From NCBI GenBank assembly GCA_964534765.1, contig CAZHRJ010000034.1, forward strand, positions 1 to 24,683: 24,683 nucleotides of DNA, written 5' to 3'. This document shows positions 1 to 6,704 of this stretch, piece after piece; the stretch's first letter is position 1; each line of letters begins with the position of its first letter. The position numbers and the translations under genes were made by a program. Under the pieces are notes generated by a model that had not been told where the DNA came from, made no database searches, and worked only from the letters and a program-made list of their open reading frames with translations. The DNA is from CAZHRJ01 sp964534765. Lineage in GTDB: Bacteria > Lindowbacteria > 2-12-FULL-62-27.

Positions 1-2
1 TT

Positions 3-506
3 TCCGGCGTGACCTTCGTGGACTCGTCCGCGCAGGCAATCAGCTTGACAAAAGAAAACTGGGCGCGACACGGCGGATCGGCCGCCGGCCATGGAAGGCC
101 TAGTGCCGGCAGCGACAGGGATGTCCTGCTGCCGGCCGCCGAATTTATCATCACCGACGCCTTCCGATATCTCCGGGCCGACGGAATTGGGCCATTTGAT
201 CTCATCGTCCTTGATCCGCCCAGTTTCGCCAAGCGCCGGGCCGAAGTCGACGGCGCCTGCCGGGGATACAAGGACATCCAGAGGCTGGCGATGAAAGCGC
301 TAAATCCCGGCGGCCTCCTGGCGGTGTTTTGCTGTTCCCATCATGTCGGCCCGGACCTTTTTCAGAAAGTTGTCTTTTCCGCCGCCGTGGACGCGGGCCG
401 GCAGGCGCAAATTCTCTCGCGGTTTGGCCCCGACATCGACCACCCGGTGAGTCTGGACCACCCGGAGGGCGATTATCTGAAGGGTCTGCTGCTGCGGGTA
501 CTGTGA
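3..506 (+). CDS. rlmI: 23S rRNA m5C methyltransferase, RlmI/YccW-type (3' part)
   Basis: This is the C-terminal part of a class I SAM-dependent methyltransferase; the gene enters from the left and its start lies outside the window. The reading frame is open from base 3. It contains the FDLIVLDPPSFAK motif (DPP catalytic loop), then a GACRGYKDI segment, an LNPGGLLAVFCCS strand, a DLFQKVV helix and a terminal DHPEGDYLKGLLLRVL. That order and wording match the C-terminal half of RlmI, which methylates C5 of a cytosine in 23S rRNA in the cytoplasm. A stretch around residues 20-45 (bases 75-145), rich in Gly/Ala/Ser, looks like an extra loop compared with E. coli RlmI. The family is clear; the exact target base is inferred from homology. 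About 190 nt without a convincing gene separate it from the next one. Confidence 0.88.
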   Translation, partial: SGVTFVDSSAQAISLTKENWARHGGSAAGHGRPSAGSDRDVLLPAAEFIITDAFRYLRADGIGPFDLIVLDPPSFAKRRAEVDGACRGYKDIQRLAMKALNPGGLLAVFCCSHHVGPDLFQKVVFSAAVDAGRQAQILSRFGPDIDHPVSLDHPEGDYLKGLLLRVL

Positions 507-522
507 CCGGCGAATCTTAAAC

Positions 523-551
523 TTGACTTCGGCCCATCCATGCCGGACAAT
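523..551 (+). promoter_or_regulatory. Possible sigma70-type promoter
   Basis: TTGACT (523-528), a 17-nt spacer and GACAAT (546-551) give a plausible housekeeping promoter just after the rRNA methyltransferase stop. Transcription would start near 558 and leave a leader of about 140 nt before the small ORF at 698. The match is 5/6 and 4/6 to consensus. It is the only such pair I found in this gap, but it is a prediction from spacing alone. Confidence 0.3.
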
Positions 552-697
552 AGCCGCACCTGATCGGCGAACGTTGTCATGGACGACGACGTCGACGCAT
601 TGCAGTGTTCGGCCACGGGCGTTGGTTTCTACCTGGATGTTGAGTGCCGTGGATTTACCCGAATGGGCCGAACCGGATACCAGGGGGTCTACAACGC

Positions 698-907
698 ATG
701 CCAAGCATAGCGGATGCCATTGGCATCGATTACCGCGGCGCGGAGGCCAATATCAGCGCTTCCGGGCGCGGAGGGTTCTCCTACGACGCGGTGTCGCAGG
801 CGTTCAAAGCGCCCGCGCCCACCATCCCGACCGCGGGGCCCGACATTTCAAGCATGATTTCGAAATCGGGCTCGAGTCCGGGAGCCAATATCGACGTTTA
901 CGGTTGA
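698..907 (+). CDS. Small hypothetical protein, 69 aa
   Basis: I do not recognise this protein with confidence. The ATG at 698 is preferred over an in-frame GTG at 644 because AGGGGG (682-687) lies 10 nt upstream as a ribosome binding site. The product is small, rich in Ser, Gly, Ala and Pro, with no signal peptide, Cys or membrane segment. Its middle (residues 20-45) looks disordered. The last residues, G-A-N-I-D-V-Y-G, are faintly reminiscent of the NID-containing C-terminus of YjfB-type putative motility proteins, but this is too short to carry a call. It ends 22 nt before the start of the Tat-exported phosphoesterase and is probably co-transcribed with it. The good ribosome site and placement support expression; the function is unknown. 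Confidence 0.5.
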   Translation: MPSIADAIGIDYRGAEANISASGRGGFSYDAVSQAFKAPAPTIPTAGPDISSMISKSGSSPGANIDVYG

Positions 908-929
908 GTTCGGGAGAAAGTCAACGCAT

Positions 930-1802
930 TTGAATCGGAGAGAATTCTTAAAAACCGCCGTCGCCTTCAGCGCGACGGCGGTTTCGTCCTCATCCTCATC
1001 TTCATCCTTCTTCAACGGCCTGGGTCTGTCACCGGAGGAGATCGAACTGGTTCGCGTCCGCGTCCGCCGGCCGGACCTGCCGCGCGCATTTGAGGGCATG
1101 ACGATCGCGCTCCTCACCGATCTTCATCAGGGCAGTCCGGGCGTCCGGCCCGCGTTGATTGAGCGCGCCGCCGAAATCGCGATGAGTGTCCGGCCGGATC
1201 TGATCTGTCTCGGAGGCGATTTCATCTCCGGCTGGGGCGCCAGAGGAGATATCCGGGAATTTCTGTCGATCGTCCGGGGTCTGGCGGCGCCCATGGGTGT
1301 TTTTGCGGTTCTGGGAAACCATGAATTCATGAGCGGGCCGGACCTGGCAACCCGATCCTTTGATCATTCTTCCATACGCCTTTTGAGAAACGAAGTCGTG
1401 ACTCTGCATAAAGACCATCAACAGCTGGACTTCATCGGACTGGACAATTACTGCAATCAGCCGCTCAAGTCCCTGCGGGAACAAATCGAGCGGGTCAGCG
1501 GCCATCCTGGCAGCCTGATCCTGGAACATTCCCCGGACCTGGCCCCCATGCTGGGCCCGGCATTCGACGGACTGATTCTCTGCGGTCACACCCACGGCGG
1601 TCAGATCATGATCCCCATGCTCGGCCAGATCGCATCGTCCTCACGGTTCGGTCAGAAATATGTCGCCGGTCTCTATCCGGTCGGCCGGGGGGTCATGTAC
1701 ATTTCGCGCGGAGTGGGCGCCGTAGTGATTCCCATGAGAATCGGCTGCCCACCGGAAGTGACCGTGCTGGAACTGAGATCCGGCGTCCACGGCGCCGCCT
1801 AG
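930..1802 (+). CDS. Tat-exported metallophosphoesterase (YkuE/LpxG-like)
   Basis: A 290-aa calcineurin-like phosphoesterase. The N-terminus NRREFLKTAVAF is a Tat twin-arginine signal (RREFLK), followed by an unusual run of eight serines at residues 19-26. All metal-binding motifs of the family are present in order: TDLHQG (D64, H66), GGDF (D97), GNHE (N130, H131), EHSPD (H200) and GHTHGG (H220, H222). The family hydrolyses phosphomonoester, phosphodiester or pyrophosphate bonds with a two-metal centre. Related members include Bacillus YkuE, secreted by Tat, and chlamydial LpxG, a UDP-diacylglucosamine pyrophosphatase; the substrate here is not readable. The start is TTG, with GGAG (912-915) upstream. 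A perfect 13-bp hairpin lies inside the signal-peptide codons, listed separately. The prenyltransferase frame follows immediately. Confidence 0.85.
   Translation: MNRREFLKTAVAFSATAVSSSSSSSSFFNGLGLSPEEIELVRVRVRRPDLPRAFEGMTIALLTDLHQGSPGVRPALIERAAEIAMSVRPDLICLGGDFISGWGARGDIREFLSIVRGLAAPMGVFAVLGNHEFMSGPDLATRSFDHSSIRLLRNEVVTLHKDHQQLDFIGLDNYCNQPLKSLREQIERVSGHPGSLILEHSPDLAPMLGPAFDGLILCGHTHGGQIMIPMLGQIASSSRFGQKYVAGLYPVGRGVMYISRGVGAVVIPMRIGCPPEVTVLELRSGVHGAA
952..984 (+). promoter_or_regulatory. Perfect 13-bp hairpin inside the Tat signal sequence
   Basis: AAACCGCCGTCGC (952-964) and its exact reverse complement (972-984) flank a 7-nt loop, beginning 22 nt after the TTG start of the phosphoesterase. 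On the plus strand the stem is followed only by TTTCGTCC. On the minus strand it is followed by TTTTTAAG, as in an intrinsic terminator. It could reduce translation initiation, act as an attenuator, or end antisense transcription. The structure is certain; the role is inferred. Confidence 0.55.
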
Positions 1803-1809
1803 ATCCGCA

Positions 1810-2670
1810 ATCAAAAAAGTTCTCGATTTCTTCGAATTCATCAAAATCGCGCACACTCTCTTCGCATTGCCCTTCTGTCTCATCGCAGCAATCCAATCCT
1901 TTCGCGTGGCAGCGCCGGACGGCGGAGTCGGCGCGTCTCTGGCCTGGATCGTCACAGCCTTTACCGCGGCCCGGGCGTTCGCGATGGCGATGAACCGCAT
2001 CCTCGACCGCGAATTTGACGCCCAAAATCCCCGTACCGCAGGCCGTCATCTGCCTACAGGCGCCATCTCACCGGCCGCCGCCAGCGGATTCGCGGCCGCC
2101 TGCGCGGGTGTGCTGGTTTTTTCAGCCTGGAAATTAAATCCGCTCTGCTTCTATCTCTCGCCTCTTCTTCTGGCCTATCTCACGTTTTATTCCCTGACCA
2201 AACGATTTACCCAGTGGTCGCATCTGGCGCTCGGCGCAGCGCTGGGGGCTGCCCCCATCGCCGCCGAAATCGCGATTCTGGGCGCGGTCACGGCGCCGAC
2301 TTTGGTTTTGGGACTCGCGGTTGTTTTCTGGGTGGCGGGATTTGATGTCTTCTACGCCTGCCAGGACATCGATTTTGACCACCGCGCGGGCCTCTTTTCT
2401 TTGCCGGCGCGGTTGGGAAAGGACAAGGCGCTGCGAGCGGCGCAGGGATTTCACACGCTGACGTTGATGTTGTTTTTCGGGTACGGTCACCTGGCGGGAC
2501 TGGGCCGGATTTATTTTCTATCCCAGGCGGTTGTCCTGGGGCTTCTGATATACGAGCATGTCCTCGCGCGGCACGGCCGGATCGGCCCGGCGTTTTTTCA
2601 ACTGAACGGAATTCTTTCCCTGCTCCAGCTCTCGGCGGTCGCCGCCGATATCGCATTCGGATCAGTCTGA
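1810..2670 (+). CDS. UbiA-family polyprenyltransferase, MqnP-like
   Basis: An integral membrane prenyltransferase that attaches a polyprenyl chain to an aromatic acid during quinone synthesis. The two Asp-rich signatures are clear: NRILDREFDAQNPRT with a following GRHLPTG, and YACQDIDFDHRAGLFSLPAR. They bind the Mg-diphosphate of the prenyl donor. About eight hydrophobic helices follow the usual UbiA pattern. The wording fits the 'UbiA-like' group linked to the futalosine menaquinone route (MqnP) slightly better than proteobacterial UbiA; that is inference. The start is a problem. Homology clearly begins upstream with a frame reading IKKVLDFFEFIKIAHTLFAL, but no ATG, GTG or TTG lies there. 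The first standard codon is TTG at 1867, which would cut into the first helix. I therefore placed the start at ATC 1810, 8 nt after the previous stop. It overlaps the convergent Anbu gene by 9 nt. Confidence 0.85.
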   Translation: MKKVLDFFEFIKIAHTLFALPFCLIAAIQSFRVAAPDGGVGASLAWIVTAFTAARAFAMAMNRILDREFDAQNPRTAGRHLPTGAISPAAASGFAAACAGVLVFSAWKLNPLCFYLSPLLLAYLTFYSLTKRFTQWSHLALGAALGAAPIAAEIAILGAVTAPTLVLGLAVVFWVAGFDVFYACQDIDFDHRAGLFSLPARLGKDKALRAAQGFHTLTLMLFFGYGHLAGLGRIYFLSQAVVLGLLIYEHVLARHGRIGPAFFQLNGILSLLQLSAVAADIAFGSV

Positions 2671-3444
2671 CCGGCGGTCGGCGGGTTTCGGAGATCGTTT
2701 GGAAGGCCGCGCGGGAGATTTTTCCAGTTCACTGAACAGCCGCTCCACCAGATCTCCCGGCACTTCCGACACCAGCCGTCGAACTCCACGATTCCAGAAT
2801 TCCATGATCTGTTTCAAATCCGGCTCATCAAACCGCCGCTCCGCTATCCGGAACGCGTCCCGACGGTACATGACGACGTCGATCGGCAGATCCACGTCCG
2901 TCGCGCTCGTCCGGGTCGCGTCAAAGGACAGAATGGCCAGCTTAAACGCCGTCTCCAGGTCGACCTCCGTCGAAAAGGCCCGGTCCAGGAGCGGCTTGCC
3001 ATACCCGCTCTGGCCGATGATGAAATAGGGCGTCGAGCGGTCGACCTCGACCCAGTTGCCCTCCGGATACACCAGATACAATTTGTGTTCTTCGTCGTCT
3101 TCGAGCTGTCCCCCAACAAGTCCGTGGATGTCGAAATCGAGGCCGCTTTTGCGAAGAGTGGCGGCGTCTTCCCTCCGGGCGCGGCGGATCTGTTTGGCGA
3201 ACGCGTCCACGGCCTGAAATGTTTTCGTCATCGACCGTTCCTTTTTGGACAGGAGTTCCTCATAAAACGCCAGCGCCTTGTCCCGTACGGATCGAAGACC
3301 CGATGTCATGATGAACAGGGAGTGATGGGCATACTGATGAACGGTGATTTTCCCGGCCGTGGAAGACTCGTTTCCCGCGGTGATCCGCGTATCCGCCAGC
3401 GCCAGCAGGCCGTCATCGCACCGCATCCCCAGACAAAACGTCAT
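2662..3444 (-). CDS. Anbu, bacterial proteasome-like peptidase
   Basis: A 260-aa member of the Ntn-hydrolase superfamily, of the Anbu ('ancestral beta subunit', COG3484) type. It begins MTFCLGMRCDDG: removal of Met1 would expose Thr as nucleophile. ALADTR (D18) and GKI (K32) sit where the proteasome Asp17 and Lys33 equivalents are expected. The LFIMTSG strand, the IIGQSGYGKPLLDRAF segment and the DLPIDVVMYRRD strand fit the Anbu fold rather than HslV. Anbu proteins form open helical or ring assemblies; peptidase activity is debated in the family. Its start overlaps the stop of the transglutaminase-like gene in an ATGA (3441-3444), so the two are translationally coupled. This partnership is known for Anbu clusters. 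The usual ATP-grasp and alpha-E partners are not next to it here. The tail (about residues 240-260) is basic and Pro/Ser-rich. Confidence 0.88.
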   Translation of the reverse strand: MTFCLGMRCDDGLLALADTRITAGNESSTAGKITVHQYAHHSLFIMTSGLRSVRDKALAFYEELLSKKERSMTKTFQAVDAFAKQIRRARREDAATLRKSGLDFDIHGLVGGQLEDDEEHKLYLVYPEGNWVEVDRSTPYFIIGQSGYGKPLLDRAFSTEVDLETAFKLAILSFDATRTSATDVDLPIDVVMYRRDAFRIAERRFDEPDLKQIMEFWNRGVRRLVSEVPGDLVERLFSELEKSPARPSKRSPKPADRRSD

Positions 3445-4334
3445 GATCCTTCCTCAACGATCCTTCCATCGGAATCCGCCCGGTCCACCTGTATCTCGGT
3501 CACCGTCGACTGTTCAATGCTCACGCCGCCCAGCCTGCCGATCACAGGCGCGGCATCAGCGTACCATCGGCCGTGGGCAACGTGGATATGGGTGTGGCAG
3601 GCCAGGATGCCGTTGAGCGCGTCAAACCCGCGCCAGCCGATTTCCGGAAAATAGACCTCCGCCCACCCGTGACCCACCGGCGCCGGACCCGACCGCTTCG
3701 ATCGAGGGCCTTCGTATACATACCCGCTCACGTACCGCGCGGGCAGACCCAGGGATCGTGCGGCCGCGATCAGGAGCGTGGCGAAATCCTGGCACACGCC
3801 CATGCGCAGCTGCAAAATTTCTCCGGGAGCTGTCTTCACATCCGTCACGCCGTGTCTGAATGTAAATTCCTCGTGAATTCGCCTCATCAGCGCGTGAACT
3901 TTTTGAAACGCCCCAGTCATACCGGCCGTCGACTCTCTCGCCCACAACTCAACCCGCGGATCCGTATCCCAGTTATCCCGCTCCGACCACTGATACGTCA
4001 GTGTCTCAGGCGGCCATTCCGACGCGCCGGGCGGCGGAATGGGGCGGGCGGGCGCCGATGGCGGAAAATCGAACGGATTTTCCCGGAGGCCGTTGACAAC
4101 GAGGTCGACAGCCAGCTGCCAGGACTCGATGGGCGAATTCCACACGGCCTCTTTGTACAAATTGCCCCACCCGTCAATCCGTTCCGTCAGCGCGCACAAG
4201 GGCTCGATGGAAAACCGCAGTTTCAGAATCGACTGTTCGATCAAGTTGACGGGCAGGACTCGAAATTCAATCCGGGCCCACGGGATCGGCCTGCCAAACC
4301 GGCATGCCGTCCGATGGGTAATCGACATCCACAT
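3441..4334 (-). CDS. Transglutaminase-like cysteine protease family protein
   Basis: A 297-aa protein with an N-terminal beta-rich domain (residues 1-115) and a transglutaminase-like core. The catalytic triad is visible: MGVCQDFATLLIAAARSLG (C181), GHGWAEVYFP (H222) and FDALNG (D238), with the YVSGYVYEG strand between. Family members cleave or transfer amide bonds; no signal peptide is seen, so it is probably cytoplasmic. The ATG start at 4334 has AAGGAG 5 nt upstream (4340-4345). It overlaps the Anbu gene by 4 nt. In many bacteria Anbu is encoded with exactly this protein type, so the pair probably works together on peptide bonds or isopeptide links, although the substrate is unknown. A short ORF overlaps its 5' end from upstream. 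Confidence 0.87.
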   Translation of the reverse strand: MWMSITHRTACRFGRPIPWARIEFRVLPVNLIEQSILKLRFSIEPLCALTERIDGWGNLYKEAVWNSPIESWQLAVDLVVNGLRENPFDFPPSAPARPIPPPGASEWPPETLTYQWSERDNWDTDPRVELWARESTAGMTGAFQKVHALMRRIHEEFTFRHGVTDVKTAPGEILQLRMGVCQDFATLLIAAARSLGLPARYVSGYVYEGPRSKRSGPAPVGHGWAEVYFPEIGWRGFDALNGILACHTHIHVAHGRWYADAAPVIGRLGGVSIEQSTVTEIQVDRADSDGRIVEEGS

Positions 4335-4450
4335 ATCATCTCCTTCCGGGTCGCAAGTTCCTCTGGAGTAGCGAAACCGGCGCCAGCAAGTTTTATGTCA
4401 ATGTGGATTTCAACCGGATTTTCCATCGGTGCGTCGTCCTTGTCGCTCAT
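4241..4450 (-). pseudogene. Possible truncated gene start or leader peptide, 69 codons
   Basis: The first 38 codons (ATG at 4450) encode a natural-looking acidic sequence, including VEIHIDIKLAG and GFATPEELATRKE. The frame then runs on inside the 5' end of the transglutaminase gene, in another frame, with Arg/Gly-rich content typical of a shadow. The ribosome site and start codon of the transglutaminase gene lie inside it. It may be the remnant of a gene cut off by the present arrangement, or a leader peptide coupled to the operon. There is no strong ribosome site. I do not recognise the family, and it may be chance. Confidence 0.25.
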
Positions 4451-4614
4451 TTGTAAGATTTTGCCTCAGTTGCGGTGTTAACATTTGAATCGGGTTCCAT
4501 CAAGGTATACGTCGTCGTCCCCTAGACAAAATCGTTGCATCCGCCCCCGTTTCGCGTTACATTCGCGCTATGGAGGCGGTGGCGGAATATCGTCTGTCAT
4601 CCAGCGCGGGCCAG

Positions 4615-4992
4615 CTACCTTTTCCTCTGAACATATTTCACATTCGGCAAATCTTTGAAATCTTTATCTTGTGTCCAGATGGTTGCCCCAAATTTGTTTG
4701 CCGTTGCATAAATGATGCTGTCGGCCATGGGAATTTTGCGCTCATGGCTGATACGTGCGGCAGACAATGAAAGATCCTCGTCCAAATCGACAACGGTATA
4801 CTTGTGTAACTGACCTATGGTCTGGAGAGCGAACTCTTCTCCCTTATCTGATAGGGTTTTTTTGAATATTTCATAGAATACTATTGTCGGAACGACGATT
4901 TCCTCCGTTCCTAAAATCGCTTTCGCAAAAAAGTCCGAATTGTGTCCATCGGTAAGATAGGCAAGCCACCCACTCGAATCTACCAAATTCAT
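4615..4992 (-). CDS. vapC: VapC-type PIN-domain ribonuclease toxin
   Basis: A 125-aa PIN-domain protein, the usual size for VapC. The acidic metal-binding residues are in place: D5 in LVDSSGW, E41 in VFYEIF, D91 in PMADSIIYATA and D109 in WTQDKDF. VapC toxins are Mg-dependent endoribonucleases that cut tRNA or rRNA and are held inactive by the partner antitoxin. The start codon overlaps the stop of the antitoxin gene in ATGA (4989-4992), the standard arrangement for antitoxin-first translation. Base composition is clearly lower in GC than in the flanking genes, with many AT-ending codons, which suggests horizontal acquisition. The RNA target cannot be told from sequence. Confidence 0.9.
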   Translation of the reverse strand: MNLVDSSGWLAYLTDGHNSDFFAKAILGTEEIVVPTIVFYEIFKKTLSDKGEEFALQTIGQLHKYTVVDLDEDLSLSAARISHERKIPMADSIIYATANKFGATIWTQDKDFKDLPNVKYVQRKR

Positions 4993-5198
4993 ATCCGTTC
5001 GTTTCTATCCCGCTTAATTTCGGTGTCCATCCCTCTAAGAAACCCGCGCATGGATTTGATGCTTCTCTCCAAAACCATCTCAATCCGACCTTCGTAGGGG
5101 ATCAAGACCATTCTTTCTCCGGCTTTTAACTTGAATCGCTCGCGGATATCCTTCGGAATAACGACCTGAAATTTCGGCGATATGGATACCGACTCCAT
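4989..5198 (-). CDS. vapB: VapB antitoxin, AbrB/MazE/SpoVT-type
   Basis: A 69-aa swapped-hairpin (AbrB-like) DNA-binding antitoxin. The signature ISPKFQVVIPKDIRERFKLKAG and the following RMVLIPYEG strand cover residues 6-36. The remaining tail, rich in Arg, Lys and Glu, should wrap around and block the PIN toxin. It starts at ATG 5198, with a strong GAGGAGG site (5208-5214) 9 nt upstream. It is followed by vapC with a 4-nt overlap. Antitoxins of this type repress their own operon, alone or with the toxin, and the inverted repeats around the promoter fit that role. Like vapC it is AT-richer than its neighbours. Confidence 0.9.
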   Translation of the reverse strand: MESVSISPKFQVVIPKDIRERFKLKAGERMVLIPYEGRIEMVLERSIKSMRGFLRGMDTEIKRDRNERI

Positions 5199-5214
5199 AG
5201 TTTTGTTCCTCCTC

Positions 5215-5253
5215 TATCGATTTTAGCTTCGTATTACGATTATATGATCGATA
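5215..5253. promoter_or_regulatory. Nested inverted repeats, likely VapB/VapBC operator
   Basis: An inner perfect repeat, TCGTA-T-TACGA (5229-5239), covers the predicted transcription start and touches the -10 box. An outer perfect pair, TATCGAT (5215-5221) and ATCGATA (5247-5253), brackets it almost symmetrically; its right arm lies in the promoter spacer. Binding at either would block RNA polymerase. Assignment to VapB is inference from position and from autoregulation in this family. Confidence 0.6.
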
Positions 5254-5267
5254 CGGTCAGATGTCAA
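5239..5267 (-). promoter_or_regulatory. Consensus promoter of vapBC
   Basis: Read on the minus strand, TTGACA (5267-5262), a 17-nt spacer and TATAAT (5244-5239) match the sigma70 consensus in all 12 positions. Transcription would start near 5232 and leave a short leader with the GAGGAGG ribosome site before vapB. It is the best promoter in the window, and its strength implies tight repression. Confidence 0.8.
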
Positions 5268-5346
5268 AATCAAACCTCATCCGACTTTCACGGTCCGAGG
5301 GTCGGCAGCCGTGGGGACACAGCGCTGCAATCCTGCGCCTCCCGTG

Positions 5347-5375
5347 TTGACACCCGGCCTGGCCCGTAGTAGACG
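5347..5375 (+). promoter_or_regulatory. Probable promoter of the enolase operon
   Basis: TTGACA (5347-5352), a 17-nt spacer and TAGACG (5370-5375) lie 36 nt before the enolase ATG. The -35 is perfect and the -10 weak (3/6). The tRNA-Asp promoter in this window has a similar TAGACT -10, which makes the call a little stronger. Confidence 0.42.
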
Positions 5376-5411
5376 CAATGCCAACATTCGCAAGAGGTTC
5401 AGGTGGTGGGG

Positions 5412-6704
5412 ATGCCCAAGATAGCGGACATTCGAGCGCGGGAAATATTGGACAGCCGGGGAAATCCCACGGTGGAGGTAGACGTGTGTCTGGAGGGGGG
5501 AGCCTTCGGGCGCGCGGCCGTGCCGTCCGGGGCATCGACGGGAACCTTCGAGGCGGTGGAACTGCGGGACGGGGACCCGACTCGATTCGGCGGCAAGGGT
5601 GTTCGAAAGGCGGTAGGTCATGTTCGGACCGTGATTGCGCCGAAACTCATCGGGCGCGATCCAACCCGGCAGGAGGAACTCGATCGCACCCTCTGTGATC
5701 TCGACGGATCTTCCAACAAGGGCAACCTCGGCGCAAACGCCATTCTCGGAGTGTCCATCGCCTGCGCAAAGGCCGCAGCCGCGCATCAGTCCATCCCGCT
5801 CTTTGCCTATCTGGGCGGACCCGACGCGCGCGTCCTGCCGGTTCCGATGATGAACATCCTTAACGGCGGCGCACACGCCGATAACACCGTCGATTTCCAG
5901 GAATTCATGGTGATGCCGGCCGGCGCGCCATCTTTTTCCGAGGCGCTCCGGTACGGCGCGGAACTCTTTCACGCCCTGAAATCGGTTTTGAAATCCAAGG
6001 GTCTGTCGACCACTGTCGGAGACGAAGGCGGGTTCGCGCCGAATCTCAGGGCGAACCGGGAGGCGGTGGATCTGATTCTGGAATCGATCCACGCGACAGG
6101 TCTTCGCGCGGGCAGCGATGTCTGGATCGCTCTTGATCCCGCAGCCACCGAGTTCTTCGAAAACGGCCGATACGTTCTGGAAGGCGAAGGCAACCGGACC
6201 CTGACGCCGGCGGAGATGGTTGATTTCTGGGCCGACTGGGTCCGGCAGTATCCGATCATCTCGATTGAGGACGGCATCGCCGAGGATGACTGGGAGGGAT
6301 GGACGCGCCTCACGGCAAAGATCGGCGGCGGCGTCCAGCTGGTAGGCGACGACCTCTTTGTGACCAATCGGAAACGGCTGGAAAAGGGCATCGCGATGGG
6401 CGCGGCCAACGCGATTCTCATCAAACTCAACCAGATCGGGTCTCTCTCCGAAACCATCGACTGTGTCCGACACGCGCTGGCTCACCAATACGCCGCCGTC
6501 GTCTCCCACCGGTCCGGCGAGACCGAGGACGTGACCATCGCGCATCTGGCGGTGGCCATGGGATGCGGCCAGATAAAAACCGGCTCTCTCTGCCGGACCG
6601 ACCGGATGGCGAAATACAATGAATTGCTTCGGATTGAAGAACTCCTCGGCAGCCGCGCCGTTTTTCCCGGCGCCGCCGCCATCGCCGGCCGCAGGACCCG
6701 ATGA
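5412..6704 (+). CDS. eno: Enolase (phosphopyruvate hydratase)
   Basis: A 430-aa enolase that interconverts 2-phosphoglycerate and phosphoenolpyruvate in glycolysis and gluconeogenesis, in the cytoplasm. The N-terminus PKIADIRAREILDSRGNPTVEVDV is typical. Diagnostic segments follow: AAVPSGASTG, LNGGAHADN, DFQEFMVMP, VGDEGGFAP (catalytic Glu), SIEDGIAEDDW, GDDLFVTN (metal site), LIKLNQIGSLSE (catalytic Lys), SHRSGETED (His) and GQIKTGSLCRTDR (Lys). Length is normal. I chose ATG 5412 with AGGTGG upstream; GTG codons at 5403 and 5406 are in frame but would add three residues not seen in the family. Its stop overlaps the start of the next gene in ATGA (6701-6704), so enolase leads an operon with an unusual membrane protein. 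Confidence 0.97.
   Translation: MPKIADIRAREILDSRGNPTVEVDVCLEGGAFGRAAVPSGASTGTFEAVELRDGDPTRFGGKGVRKAVGHVRTVIAPKLIGRDPTRQEELDRTLCDLDGSSNKGNLGANAILGVSIACAKAAAAHQSIPLFAYLGGPDARVLPVPMMNILNGGAHADNTVDFQEFMVMPAGAPSFSEALRYGAELFHALKSVLKSKGLSTTVGDEGGFAPNLRANREAVDLILESIHATGLRAGSDVWIALDPAATEFFENGRYVLEGEGNRTLTPAEMVDFWADWVRQYPIISIEDGIAEDDWEGWTRLTAKIGGGVQLVGDDLFVTNRKRLEKGIAMGAANAILIKLNQIGSLSETIDCVRHALAHQYAAVVSHRSGETEDVTIAHLAVAMGCGQIKTGSLCRTDRMAKYNELLRIEELLGSRAVFPGAAAIAGRRTR

Noticed and set aside
300..704. Minus-strand frame with a Walker-A-like GSAHSGKST and a stretch faintly like an IS5-type transposase
   Set aside because: Half of it is antisense to the rRNA methyltransferase, no Walker B or DDE residues follow, and there is no start signal. 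The resemblance is too short to call a remnant.
989..1012. TCN tract (poly-serine) as a phase-variation repeat
   Set aside because: The units are trinucleotides with mixed third bases, so slippage would keep the frame; it is not a frameshift switch.
4570..4770. 66-codon plus-strand frame opposite vapC
   Set aside because: No ribosome site, and vapC is clear on the other strand with all PIN acidic residues.
5277..6545. 422-codon minus-strand open frame opposite enolase
   Set aside because: It is a shadow of the well-supported enolase gene, with Arg/Gly/His-rich content and no family motif; GC-rich DNA gives such frames often.
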